Assembly: GCF_002797915.1 (NCBI RefSeq)
Contig: NZ_PGTY01000005.1
Location: forward strand, 93,607 to 157,606
DNA: 64,000 nt
Origin: Yoonia maricola
GTDB lineage: Bacteria > Pseudomonadota > Alphaproteobacteria > Rhodobacterales > Rhodobacteraceae
Direction: 5' to 3'
Positions 24,981 to 34,392 of this stretch are shown here, in pieces. The notes under the pieces were generated by a model. The model had not been told where the DNA came from. It worked only from the letters and a program-made list of their open reading frames with translations, and made no database searches. Position 1 is the stretch's first letter, and each line of letters starts with the position of its first letter. The translations under genes and the position numbers were made by a program.

Positions 24981-25811
24981 ATGCTCGAAACCAACCTACG
25001 CCGCGCCATTGACCCGCGCCACGCCAAGACCTTCGACACAACTGAATTGCGCAATGAATTCCTGATCGAAAACCTGTGGAAAGATGACGTGGTTTGCCTG
25101 ACCTATACGCAATACGACCGCATGATCGTGGGTGGGGCCTCCCCCAAAAACGGTCCACTGACCATCGATGGCGTTGACCAGACCGGCACGCCATCATGGC
25201 TTGACCGGCGCGAGGCTGTGTTGGTCAATCTCGGCACATCGGGCACCGTCACGGCAGGCGGAGAGACCTATCAGATGGGGCGCTGCGATATGCTGTATCT
25301 TGGCATGGGCACCGGGGCCGTCACACTTAGCGGGTCAGACGACGCGCATTTCTACATCATCTCGGCCCCCGCGCATCGCACCATCGCGGCCCGCCTGATC
25401 ACCATTGATGACGCAGCACAGGTGCCGCTCGGCGACCGCGACACATCCAACGAAAGGGTGATCTATCAGTTCGTACATCCGGCCGTCATGGAAAGTTGCC
25501 AGATCGTCATGGGTATGACCAAGCTGGGTACAGGGTCAGTCTGGAACACCATGCCCGCACACCACCATGAACGCCGGTCAGAGGCCTATCTTTACCTCGA
25601 TCTGGATGAAGGGCAGAACATCCTGCACCTGATGGGGGAACCCGACGAAACCCGCCACCTGATCGTGCGTAATGAACAGGCAGTGCTGTCCCCGCCGTGG
25701 TCAATACACTGCGGGGCAGGAACGTCATCCTACAGCTTTATCTGGGCCATGGCCGGCGATAACGTGGACTATACCGACGTCGATATGGTCGCGATGGAGG
25801 ATATGCAATGA
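24981..25811 (+). CDS. kduI: 5-dehydro-4-deoxy-D-glucuronate isomerase
   Basis: A 276-residue bicupin matching KduI (usually about 278). The Zn site is in MPAHHHERRSEAYLYLDL (two His and a Glu) with the fourth ligand in PPWSIHCGAG. It isomerises the linear unsaturated-uronate product DKI to 3-deoxy-D-glycero-2,5-hexodiulosonate. GGGAGGAA precedes the ATG. The stop overlaps the kduD start (ATGA). KduI/KduD are best known from pectin and glycosaminoglycan breakdown, so their presence widens the substrate range of the locus. Confidence 0.95.
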   Translation: MLETNLRRAIDPRHAKTFDTTELRNEFLIENLWKDDVVCLTYTQYDRMIVGGASPKNGPLTIDGVDQTGTPSWLDRREAVLVNLGTSGTVTAGGETYQMGRCDMLYLGMGTGAVTLSGSDDAHFYIISAPAHRTIAARLITIDDAAQVPLGDRDTSNERVIYQFVHPAVMESCQIVMGMTKLGTGSVWNTMPAHHHERRSEAYLYLDLDEGQNILHLMGEPDETRHLIVRNEQAVLSPPWSIHCGAGTSSYSFIWAMAGDNVDYTDVDMVAMEDMQ

Positions 25812-26563
25812 ACCGGTTTTCAATGAAGGGCACGCGCAGCTTTGTAACAGGGGCCAACACAGGGATCGGTCAGGCGATTGCCGTCGATCTAGCCCGGGCC
25901 GGTGCGCATGTCGTGGCGGTAGGACGGTCCGGCATGGACGACACATTGGCAAAAATCGCAGCAGTCGGCGGGACAGCTGATGCGCTGCAAGCCGACCTTG
26001 GCACCGTCGCCGCCGCACAAGCTGCTTTCGCGCAGGCCGAAAGCCAGTTCGGCCCCGTTGATACGCTGGTCAACAACGCCGGGATCATCCGCCGCGCCGA
26101 TAGTCTGGATTTCTCAGAGGAAGACTGGGACGCCGTGATGGACATCAACCTGAAGGTTGTCTTCTTCCTCAGCCAAGCCTTTGCCAAGTCCCGCGTGGCC
26201 ACTTCGGCGGCGGGAAGTATCATCAACGTAGCCTCGCTGTTGTCGTTTCAGGGGGGCATTCGTGTGCCATCCTATACTGCCTCGAAAAGCGGGGTTGCAG
26301 GGCTGACCAAGACCCTTTCAAACGAATGGTCAGCCAAGGGCATTACCGTCAATGCGGTCGCACCAGGTTATGTCGTCAGCAACAATACCACAGACCTGCG
26401 CAACGATCCCGAACGCAACAAAGCCATTCTGGATCGCATCCCGGTGGGTCGTTGGGCAGAGCCTGAAGATATCGCCGGTGCGGTCACCTTTCTTGCTTCG
26501 CCTGCGGCACGCTATGTGACAGGCATCACTTTGCCGGTCGATGGAGGATGGCTGGGCAGATGA
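25808..26563 (+). CDS. kduD: 2-dehydro-3-deoxy-D-gluconate 5-dehydrogenase (SDR)
   Basis: A 251-residue SDR. TGANTGIGQ gives the cofactor motif, NNAGIIRR follows, and the active-site YTASK with preceding Ser in NVASLLSFQGG is typical of KduD, as is the end GGWLGR. It reduces the KduI product to KDG with NADH. It is coupled upstream to kduI and downstream to the GNAT gene, both by ATGA overlaps. Confidence 0.92.
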   Translation: MNRFSMKGTRSFVTGANTGIGQAIAVDLARAGAHVVAVGRSGMDDTLAKIAAVGGTADALQADLGTVAAAQAAFAQAESQFGPVDTLVNNAGIIRRADSLDFSEEDWDAVMDINLKVVFFLSQAFAKSRVATSAAGSIINVASLLSFQGGIRVPSYTASKSGVAGLTKTLSNEWSAKGITVNAVAPGYVVSNNTTDLRNDPERNKAILDRIPVGRWAEPEDIAGAVTFLASPAARYVTGITLPVDGGWLGR

Positions 26564-27045
26564 ACCCACTGCGTGACGCAGGACATTCTGTGCAACTGCG
26601 CAAGGCCTGCCCCGCTGACGCCCCGCATGTGCTGTGGTTGGAAGAGGTCTGTATGAAAGACCATGCAACCGCACTTTGGGGTCAGTGGCGGCCTGCCGAT
26701 ACGCTGGCAACGCTTGACCTTGCGGGCCATGAGATGATCGCGTGGCAAGGCCGCGCCGCAGGCTGCCTCGCAACCAACCAAACACCAGAAGCATTGCATC
26801 TATCGCGGCTTTATCTTGCACCCGACGCCAGAAACCATGGGGTCGGCACACAGGTGCTTGGGCAAGTCATCACGCGTGCAAATCAACAACAGATACCAAC
26901 CAAGCTAAGTGTCCTGATCACAAATCCCGCCGTCCGATTCTACCAGCGCCACAGGTTCTGCGTGCAACGCAAAACATCCGAACGCTATCTGATGATCCGC
27001 CCCTACAGCCCCTCGCAGGAGGATGCCACTCATGAAAATCACTGA
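26560..27045 (+). CDS. GNAT-family N-acetyltransferase
   Basis: A 161-residue protein with a GNAT fold. The acetyl-CoA binding loop reads LAPDARNHGVGTQVLGQVI (R/QxxGxG/A form) and the C-terminal NPAVRFYQRHRF is the usual final strand-helix motif. ATG overlaps the kduD stop, and its 3' end overlaps manD by 14 bp, so it is embedded in the operon. The acceptor substrate is unknown; a role in uronate catabolism is not established for this family. Confidence 0.8.
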   Translation: MNPLRDAGHSVQLRKACPADAPHVLWLEEVCMKDHATALWGQWRPADTLATLDLAGHEMIAWQGRAAGCLATNQTPEALHLSRLYLAPDARNHGVGTQVLGQVITRANQQQIPTKLSVLITNPAVRFYQRHRFCVQRKTSERYLMIRPYSPSQEDATHENH

Positions 27046-28258
27046 TGCAAAGGTCTTTGTCGGGGGTCCCGGCAAAAACTATGTCACGCTCAAGATCATG
27101 ACCGATCAAGGCATCTACGGGCTGGGTGATGCCACGCTGAATAACCGCGAAACGCTGCCCGCAGCCTACCTGCGGGATTATCTTATCCCGAACCTTATTG
27201 GGATGGACCCGCGAAACTCTGAAGATATCTGGCAGTTTTTCTATCGCGGCGCGTACTTCCGCGGTGGGCCTATCGCCATGGCGGCCTTTGGCGCGATCGA
27301 CGTCGCCTTGTGGGACATCAAAGGCAAACTGGCCAACTTACCGCTTTATCAGCTTTTCGGAGGCAAAAGTCGTGATGGCGCCATGGTCTATGCCCACGCG
27401 ACAGGGGCAGATTTGCCTGACCTGATGGAAGCAGTCGCACACTACGTCGCGCAGGGTTACAAGGCTGTGCGCGTGCAATGTGGCATCCCTGGCATGCCAA
27501 AGGCGGGCTATGCGGTACCAAATGAAAAGGGCAGTGCTGGCGATTACATCACGGATTTTAGCGGTATCCGCCCGCAAACCGAAATCTGGGACACAGATCG
27601 CTACATGCAGTTCATGCCCGGCGCATTGGCCGACATCAGGGACAGCTTCGGGCCAGAGTTAAAAATCCTGCACGACGTACATCACCGCCTGCTACCCCGC
27701 GAGGCCGCAGCTTTTGCCAAAGCAGTTGAACCGGTGGGGCTTTATTGGCTGGAAGACCCGACACCTGCCGAAGATCAAGACGCCTTGCGGCTGATCCGTC
27801 GGCATGCAACGACCCCTATCGCCATCGGCGAGGTCTTCAACACGATCTGGGATTGCAACAAACTGATCCAAGATGAGCTGATTGATTTCATCCGCGTGGC
27901 CGTGACCTATGCAGGTGGGATCACACCTGTGAAACGGATCGTCGATCTGGCCGGGCTGCATCATGTGCGCACGGGCTTTCACGGTGCGCCCAGCCATTCG
28001 CCCATCTCAATGGCAGCGCAACATCATCTGAACGCATGGGCACCCAACTTTGGCATTCAGGAATACCTCGTGCTTGGCACGCCCGAATGTGACGCGCTGT
28101 TTCCGTCAGATCACCAGATGCACGACGGGTTGTTTTATGTCAGCGACGCCCCCGGCCATGGGGTTGATTTCGACGAAAAAGAAGCGGCACGCTATGAATA
28201 CAAACCCGGAAGCCACCCGGTTGTGCGGCTGCAAGATGGCACGATCTGGAATTATTGA
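27032..28258 (+). CDS. manD: D-mannonate dehydratase (enolase superfamily)
   Basis: A 408-residue enolase-superfamily enzyme strongly resembling ManD. Metal ligands appear in LHDVHHR (Asp), YWLEDPTP (Glu) and IAIGEVFNT (Glu), with the family endings PGHGVDFDEKEAARYEYKP and DGTIWNY. It dehydrates D-mannonate (sometimes D-gluconate) to KDG. The ATG at 27032 has AGGAGG nine bases upstream; an ATG at 27023 abuts that site and is unlikely. It adds a route from saturated aldonates into the same KDG pool. Confidence 0.93.
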   Translation: MKITDAKVFVGGPGKNYVTLKIMTDQGIYGLGDATLNNRETLPAAYLRDYLIPNLIGMDPRNSEDIWQFFYRGAYFRGGPIAMAAFGAIDVALWDIKGKLANLPLYQLFGGKSRDGAMVYAHATGADLPDLMEAVAHYVAQGYKAVRVQCGIPGMPKAGYAVPNEKGSAGDYITDFSGIRPQTEIWDTDRYMQFMPGALADIRDSFGPELKILHDVHHRLLPREAAAFAKAVEPVGLYWLEDPTPAEDQDALRLIRRHATTPIAIGEVFNTIWDCNKLIQDELIDFIRVAVTYAGGITPVKRIVDLAGLHHVRTGFHGAPSHSPISMAAQHHLNAWAPNFGIQEYLVLGTPECDALFPSDHQMHDGLFYVSDAPGHGVDFDEKEAARYEYKPGSHPVVRLQDGTIWNY

Positions 28259-28357
28259 GCGGCGCTCATCAGACAGCTACATTAGGCATTGGCAACGCAG
28301 GAGCAAAACGCGGGCCTTGCGGTCGCACACGCAATTAGCTTCAATAGCAGCTATCGG

Positions 28358-29122
28358 TTATCTGACATAGCTTGCACCGTTTAGGTCCAGCGTTGCACCA
28401 CTGAGTGACCTTTGATCCGGGCGAAGGGCGAAGCATACCAGTTCGGCAACTTCACTAGGTTCTACCATTTCTCCGATCGGGATGTCGCCAACGGCAGCAT
28501 CCTTGCCCTTGGCGCGAATGAATTCCTCAGCCATTTCGGTGCGTACAAAGCCCGGTGCAATACCTATCGCGATAATGCCCTCATCGCCGAACGAGCGGGC
28601 AATCGTCTTGGTCAAATTCAGCAGGCCTGCCTTAGACGCACCGTAAGGCATATGATTTGCGGTGTAGCCCCTTTGCCCCGCGCGGCTGGCGATGTTGATG
28701 ATGCGTCCACCATCATATGTACGAAAATGCCTTATGGCCATGCGACACAGATCAGCAGGCGCGCGAAGATTGACCTGCAAATCAGCATCCCAAGCCTGTG
28801 ACCAATCATCGAAATCATCTTCGATCCGCGTTGTCACTCGCATGCCTGCGTTATTCACCAGCGACCCGATGCGACCGACGCTGTTTTCCGCAGCTTCCCA
28901 AAGTTCTCTTGCGCCGAACTTTTCTGCTAGATCGGCCCTAACAAGTGTTCCATGGCCATCTATCGCCTCCAAGAGCGCTTGCGCGTTATGTTCATTGCTG
29001 CGGTAGTGGAGGATTGGATGGCCACCCAGTTCTGCAACACGACGAACGATTGTCCGTCCAATCCCGCCTGTTGCGCCGGTGACCAAAACGGTTTCGTTTT
29101 TCAAGGGTAGATGTGATGTCAT
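28358..29122 (-). CDS. SDR-family oxidoreductase
   Basis: A 254-residue classical SDR with TGATGGIG (about 15-22), NNAG, Ser in NIASRAGQRG and YGASK. It resembles 3-oxoacyl-ACP reductase-like enzymes, with no clear substrate. It faces the end of the uronate plus arm and is separated by a 42-bp gap from a LysE gene on the same strand; it may be unrelated to uronate catabolism. Confidence 0.8.
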   Translation of the reverse strand: MTSHLPLKNETVLVTGATGGIGRTIVRRVAELGGHPILHYRSNEHNAQALLEAIDGHGTLVRADLAEKFGARELWEAAENSVGRIGSLVNNAGMRVTTRIEDDFDDWSQAWDADLQVNLRAPADLCRMAIRHFRTYDGGRIINIASRAGQRGYTANHMPYGASKAGLLNLTKTIARSFGDEGIIAIGIAPGFVRTEMAEEFIRAKGKDAAVGDIPIGEMVEPSEVAELVCFALRPDQRSLSGATLDLNGASYVR

Positions 29123-29164
29123 TTCGTTGCTTTGAGATCAGAGACTTACAAGAGTTACTATACG

Positions 29165-29791
29165 TTAAGCGCGCAGTCGCATGTTGGTTAATGCCCCACT
29201 TATCGACTTTGCGCCTGCTGCAATGAAAACCACACCGATTGCGCGTGTGATGAAACGGCTGTGTCGCGCGAAAAGACGTCGTGTAACGGGCAAACCCGTC
29301 CAAAACACTACGCCCACAGTGGCCGCGCAGAATCCGAGGAATGCAGCAAGCACGAGAATGACCGCATTCTGGAAGGCCATAGCGTCTTCGAACCGTGCAA
29401 AAACAGCCGTAAACATCGCCAGCGCAAACGGATACGCTTTCGGGTTTGTGAAGCCAAAGATTAGGCCTGACTTCCAAGGCACATCTACAATGACGGCTGC
29501 GTTTGCGCCATGACTGCAAAGCGCCTTGACGCCCAGCCAAATGAGATAGGCTCCGCAGGCAAGCCCCAATATATCGAATAGCAACGGTCCAGCCTGCGAA
29601 ACCCCAATGATCGCTGAGATTGCGAGTATCGCCCAGGCCAGATCACCAAGCAGATGACATGACAAGAAAATCGCGCAAGCCATTCGCCCAGAACCTGCAG
29701 AAAGGCTCAGAGCCGCTAGCGTCGCTGGTCCAGGAATGAAGACATAAAAAAGGCCCGCCACAAAGGTTGTTGCAAATAGTTCTGGCATCAT
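29165..29791 (-). CDS. LysE/RhtB-family amino acid exporter
   Basis: A 208-residue inner-membrane protein with about six hydrophobic helices and the family signature FIPGPATLAALSLSAGSGR near the N terminus, plus GLIFGFTNPKAYPFALAMF midway. LysE proteins export amino acids or metabolites. Start 29791 gives the canonical short N terminus; a longer frame to 29875 adds a hydrophilic leader unlike the family. Confidence 0.85.
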   Translation of the reverse strand: MMPELFATTFVAGLFYVFIPGPATLAALSLSAGSGRMACAIFLSCHLLGDLAWAILAISAIIGVSQAGPLLFDILGLACGAYLIWLGVKALCSHGANAAVIVDVPWKSGLIFGFTNPKAYPFALAMFTAVFARFEDAMAFQNAVILVLAAFLGFCAATVGVVFWTGLPVTRRLFARHSRFITRAIGVVFIAAGAKSISGALTNMRLRA

Positions 29792-29945
29792 ATGCTCTTC
29801 CCGCGAATGGATATCGTCGTAAAAACTAACTTTCGCTGCGATGCAGAAATCTGTCAAACTGGGTTCTTTTGACACCTTCTCAGTTCCGCAAACGAACGGC
29901 TGGTTTCGATAACCTGCGATCTGGCCCCTACCCGAACGGGCCCTT

Positions 29946-29977
29946 GATGCGCCGCCGGTGTTACACGGCGGCGCATC
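29946..29977 (-). terminator. Hairpin downstream of the nuclease gene
   Basis: A perfect 12-bp stem (GATGCGCCGCCG with its complement) around an eight-base loop lies 23 bp after the nuclease stop. On the minus strand no T run follows; a TTTT is found only on the plus side. It is probably a structural transcript end rather than a classical intrinsic terminator. Confidence 0.5.
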
Positions 29978-29999
29978 TGACGTTTTGGGCCTCTAGAAC

Positions 30000-32900
30000 C
30001 TAAGCAAAGACGAACGCGTCCTCGACCACGCGCTCGAACCCAAAGCCATCGAGTGAGAAGGCAGTGTCACCGACGGCGCGGATTTCGACGGCATCAAAGC
30101 TTGCGCCATCCCGATCTGCGGTGATCGTGCCTCCGCTGGCATCCAACACCTGCGATCCGATCAGGATACCATCTTCAAGGAACAGCACTTCAACCTCGCC
30201 GTCACCGCGCAGGTCCGCAAAGTCAAAGAAGGCCGCGGTCGCATCGCCCAAATCGCCATCCTGCAATGTGAACACGAGGGTCTCATCATCGTTCACAAGG
30301 CCAAACTCACCCGCAAGGAATTTGTCGCCACGCGACGCGACGCCGACTTCGCCATCAATGAAGGTCAGTTTTTCCCATCCCGCGTCCTCTGCTGTGAGAT
30401 CCACAGCGACGTCCGTGAATGAGACATCATCCTTGATGAAAGACAGGCGGTCAGTATCCACGGTTACCCCGTCAACACTCTCGGTCGCGCGCGTGCCAAA
30501 GAACCCACTGTCCTCGAACGCGACGGCCACATCAACCGTGTCAGGTGCGACATCGCCAATGGTCAGCTGCGCGACCAGCGGGTCGTGATCACTGCCGCGG
30601 TCGTCCGTATCGGCGAATTCGGAATTGACATGCACAATGTCGAACTGCGCGTCCTCTGCCAAACCTTCTGACACCAGAATATGATCAAGCGCCTGACTGT
30701 TGCCTTGGAAATTGAAGCTATACCGCTCATCCTCTGGCAGCGTATTGGTCAGGTTGGTCAGCCCGGCATCTTCAAGGCCAGTCAAAGGGGACACAAATTC
30801 AAACTCATTGAAATCCCCCACGACCACAACATTTGCATCAGCATCCGCCGCAATCGCATCGGCGACAAAACCCGCCACAGCCTCGGACTGTGCTTGGCGC
30901 TCGTCTAACGATCCGTTGACATCAACGTCTTCCTGACGGTCCGCAAAGTCCTGCTCTACCCCCAAAATCGGCGCACTGCCCCCTTTGGACGAAAAGTGGT
31001 TGTTGACGACGGTCACTTCCTCGCCGTTGAATTCAAACGTCGCAACCAAAGGCAGGCGCGCACCTTCAAATGCCTCACCTTCTTCCTGCGATCCGATCGT
31101 CTGTACAGACCCTTCAACAAGGCTCACCCGGTCCTCTTTATACAGGAACCCGGTGCGAATATTGCCGCCCGGCTGACCGCCGCTTTCCAGATCGGTGATG
31201 AACGTATTGTCGATATAGGCATAGCCCGAACTGTCGTTCATGATCCCGTCATCCGCCATATCAATGGCATCAATCAGGGTTTCAAACGTCAATGCAGCCG
31301 ACACAACACCATCACCGGTTTCAGCACCGGTACTGTCCTGAATTTCCTGCAGGCCGATGATGTCAGGGCTGCCAAGGTTATCCACGATCTGCGCTGCAAT
31401 GGTGTCAAACCTGCCGTCGCCTATGTCATCATCCACATTGCTCGCGCTGGCGCCGTTGGTCAGATCCTGATCTTCAACAATCGGATCAAGGTTCAGCACA
31501 TTATAGCTGGCGATGGTCAACTGGTTCTCGGACCCGGCCAGCGACGTACTTTCAGGCTCCAGAAGCGACGGTTCTGCCACCACAATCTGTTCGGTCGGGT
31601 TAATCTGGAAGTAGCCGAAATCATAAGACACAACGCCGGTGACATCCTCCAAGACAGCACCTGTATCCACGTCAACCGCATCAAGGCCAAAGTCCCAGTC
31701 GATCTGCACCTTTTCGGGGTTGAAATCATCGGGCGAGATATTGAGCGTGCCGCGCTCCGACAGACCCGTGGCCCCTTCCCCGCCATCGACAGCAACAAAA
31801 AGCTCTCCAAACCCGTTGGTTCCAGAAACAGCCACAGGCTGCGGTGCTGTCACCAGCATCCCTTCCAAGCTTTCCCAAAAATCGATGCCGTCGGTTTCAG
31901 GATCGAACGAGGTAAATCCATCATCCTCAATCGTCTCGGTCGGCAAGGGCCGCCCATCAGCGCCAAGGATCACAGCGGCAGGCAAGGCGTTCCCGCTTGA
32001 CAGCACCGTCACCTCTGGGTCGCCCGAAATCTGGGTCGTGCTCAGGTTGCCAGTGCTCTGACCACCGGGGTAAAACTCGCTTACTGTACCGCTGACATCG
32101 ACCGCGTCACCAATGGTCACGGCAGGCACCGTACCCGTAAAGACAAAGATCGCGTCAGAGGTGGCGATATCACCATCCCCATCGGGGTCCTGCATATAAA
32201 ACCCGTTTGTATCGACCGCCGTGACAATCCCACCGGTGGTCACCAGCCCACTGCCCGTCCCCGTCGTCGGATCCAACGGAGTGGCACTGGTCAGGCCAGA
32301 CACATGGCCCGCGCCCTGAATTTCCATGATGGTCAGACGCGGTCCGCCGGTACCGGTATCTGCCTCATTGCTCTCACCCGGCGTATCGCCAGACTGATCG
32401 TCAAAGGTCAGGGCCACAAAATCACCTGTGCCATCCACATCCCGCGCGCCCCCGGCGACTGTGAAAATTCCATCAGCAGGGATCACCGTATCGGCATAGC
32501 TCAGGTCAGCGTTCGCATCCCCATCCACCAAGGACACACCATCAAGAATGGCGTCCCACGGGGCGGCATCGAAAGTGCCATCATCATTGGTATCAAGGTC
32601 ATCGCCCGCCGCACCGGTAAACCCTTCGACAATCAGAAAGCTTTGGGGAGAGCCAAAAAAGTCAAGCCCCGCGACACCCACATCGCCGGTGCCAAGATTG
32701 GGGTTCTGGTCATTGCCGATCAGGACAAAGCCACCGTCATCGGCAACGGCATCGTTCAGATCAATGGCAAAATCGATGGACCCGGGGGAAAACTCACCCG
32801 ACACGACCAGCAATGTCTTACCGGCCAACGACGCGCCGGGATCGGTAAACAGCTCTACGAAGTTCGAGGTGTCATCGTCATCACCCGGAGAGGAAATACG

Positions 32901-33449
32901 AAATTCGTTAATCGCGACAGAAACCTGCGGTTCAGGCGCGCCAGGCACCGGAAACGGATTGGGCGCGCTTGCGTTATCGGTCACATTATCCAGCGCATTG
33001 GGTCCGCTGAATGTCCAGTCAGCCGGATCAAAGATCGGGTCTGGACCAGCATCAACAGCGCGTGATGCCCAGCCATCCATATATTCCCAAACCTCACCGG
33101 TGCCGTCGGTGTCGATATCACCAAAGAGATCAACAACAGCGCCATTCAGAAACAGCTCAATCGCGTCATCGCCATTGATATTGGCAGCACTGGACGTGTA
33201 GTCCGGCGCGAAGCCAAAGAAAGCCTCAAAGCTATCGGTTTCGCTCGCGATATAAATGGTTGTGCCTGCGGCCAAGGCGACCGCCGGGAAGGTGAATTCT
33301 TCACCATCCGTCCCACCACCATTATTGGCTGCGCCAATCCCATAAACCGACAAATCGGCAATATCGCTCACTGCCGTAAGCTGAATGGCCTTGGGCAAAC
33401 CGCCCGAAAGGCTCCCGTCAATAACGCCGGTGATCATCAAATCTGACAT
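30000..33449 (-). CDS. ExeM/NucH-type extracellular nuclease
   Basis: A 1149-residue protein. Lamin-tail-like beta domains fill about 1-130 and 185-330, a nucleic-acid-binding OB-like region lies about 400-600, and an endonuclease/exonuclease/phosphatase domain about 625-945. Its motifs are ASYNVLN, IGLQEIQ, NHFSSKGG, VVVGDFNEFE and SDHDPLV. There is no Sec signal; the acidic composition and DAFVFA terminus suggest type I secretion (inference). Such nucleases degrade environmental or biofilm DNA. Start 33449 has AAGGA eight bases upstream. Confidence 0.87.
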   Translation of the reverse strand: MSDLMITGVIDGSLSGGLPKAIQLTAVSDIADLSVYGIGAANNGGGTDGEEFTFPAVALAAGTTIYIASETDSFEAFFGFAPDYTSSAANINGDDAIELFLNGAVVDLFGDIDTDGTGEVWEYMDGWASRAVDAGPDPIFDPADWTFSGPNALDNVTDNASAPNPFPVPGAPEPQVSVAINEFRISSPGDDDDTSNFVELFTDPGASLAGKTLLVVSGEFSPGSIDFAIDLNDAVADDGGFVLIGNDQNPNLGTGDVGVAGLDFFGSPQSFLIVEGFTGAAGDDLDTNDDGTFDAAPWDAILDGVSLVDGDANADLSYADTVIPADGIFTVAGGARDVDGTGDFVALTFDDQSGDTPGESNEADTGTGGPRLTIMEIQGAGHVSGLTSATPLDPTTGTGSGLVTTGGIVTAVDTNGFYMQDPDGDGDIATSDAIFVFTGTVPAVTIGDAVDVSGTVSEFYPGGQSTGNLSTTQISGDPEVTVLSSGNALPAAVILGADGRPLPTETIEDDGFTSFDPETDGIDFWESLEGMLVTAPQPVAVSGTNGFGELFVAVDGGEGATGLSERGTLNISPDDFNPEKVQIDWDFGLDAVDVDTGAVLEDVTGVVSYDFGYFQINPTEQIVVAEPSLLEPESTSLAGSENQLTIASYNVLNLDPIVEDQDLTNGASASNVDDDIGDGRFDTIAAQIVDNLGSPDIIGLQEIQDSTGAETGDGVVSAALTFETLIDAIDMADDGIMNDSSGYAYIDNTFITDLESGGQPGGNIRTGFLYKEDRVSLVEGSVQTIGSQEEGEAFEGARLPLVATFEFNGEEVTVVNNHFSSKGGSAPILGVEQDFADRQEDVDVNGSLDERQAQSEAVAGFVADAIAADADANVVVVGDFNEFEFVSPLTGLEDAGLTNLTNTLPEDERYSFNFQGNSQALDHILVSEGLAEDAQFDIVHVNSEFADTDDRGSDHDPLVAQLTIGDVAPDTVDVAVAFEDSGFFGTRATESVDGVTVDTDRLSFIKDDVSFTDVAVDLTAEDAGWEKLTFIDGEVGVASRGDKFLAGEFGLVNDDETLVFTLQDGDLGDATAAFFDFADLRGDGEVEVLFLEDGILIGSQVLDASGGTITADRDGASFDAVEIRAVGDTAFSLDGFGFERVVEDAFVFA

Positions 33450-33681
33450 AGTGTAATTCCTTGCAAAAGAAGGAGAGCGCACACCCGCCCCCACGGTTGA
33501 ACAATCCAGTCTGGACCGACGTAAGCCGCGTTTGCAACAGTAGGATGTCAGTGACGCAACGTCCGCCACTTAACGTGCTGATTCTTTGCGCAGTTTACAG
33601 CAACGTCATCCTAAACCCGCATCGCCTTTAGACCGCGACATGGTAGATAAAGACTGCTTTGGCCAACCGTTTAAGGTTGCA

Positions 33682-34392
33682 CTACGCATCATGCACCTCT
33701 GCAATGAATATATAGCCAGCCCCGTAAACGGTCTTAATAATACGCGCATTTTGCGCATCATCGCCCAGTTTTGTGCGCAACCGCGACACCTTCACATCAA
33801 TGGATCGATCATAGGCATCATCCGCGTTGCTTCCCAGATAGTCGAGTATCTGTTCACGTTTGATCAGACGGTTCGGCGCGGCCAGAAACATCTTCAAAAT
33901 CTCATTCTCGGCGAATGTCAGGCTTTTGTGCTCACCCGTGTCCTTCGTCAACTGCAGCAAGTCGAGATCAGCCGTCCAGCCACAGAACCGCACGCTTTTG
34001 GCTTCGATTTTTGAAGTTTCGGCGTGCGTCCTGCGTAAAATGACACGCAGGCGGGCAATGACCTCTTCGACCTCAAACGGTTTGATGATGTAGTCGTCTG
34101 CACCCAGCTCCAACCCCACAATCTTGTCGGATGTGCGCGACCTGCCCGAAATAATCAGGATCGGCACGTCAGACTGGCTTGCAAAGCGGTGCACAAGGGC
34201 CAGCCCGTCACTGTCAGGCAAACCCAGATCAATAATACAGGCATCAGGCGAAATCGTTTTGCAGGCATGCTCAAACTCGGCGGCGCGCCCGAATGATCGC
34301 ACCCGGAACCCTGCCTGTTCCAGCGCATCAGACAGAATGCTGCGAATTTCCGGTGTGTCATCAAGCACAGTGATCAGCGGGGCAGGTTTCAT
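33682..34392 (-). CDS. OmpR-family response regulator
   Basis: A 236-residue regulator with a receiver domain (1-118; phospho-acceptor Asp in CIIDLGLPDSDG, Lys in YIIKPF) and a winged-helix DNA-binding domain (about 135-230; YDRSIDVKVSRLRTKLGDDA). Its start overlaps the stop of the hybrid kinase gene (ATGA), so they form one system. Targets are not evident from the sequence. Confidence 0.9.
   Translation of the reverse strand: MKPAPLITVLDDTPEIRSILSDALEQAGFRVRSFGRAAEFEHACKTISPDACIIDLGLPDSDGLALVHRFASQSDVPILIISGRSRTSDKIVGLELGADDYIIKPFEVEEVIARLRVILRRTHAETSKIEAKSVRFCGWTADLDLLQLTKDTGEHKSLTFAENEILKMFLAAPNRLIKREQILDYLGSNADDAYDRSIDVKVSRLRTKLGDDAQNARIIKTVYGAGYIFIAEVHDA

Noticed and set aside
30996..32000. 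Plus-strand 334-codon frame within the nuclease gene
   Set aside because: Antisense shadow; the nuclease domain motifs run through on the minus strand.
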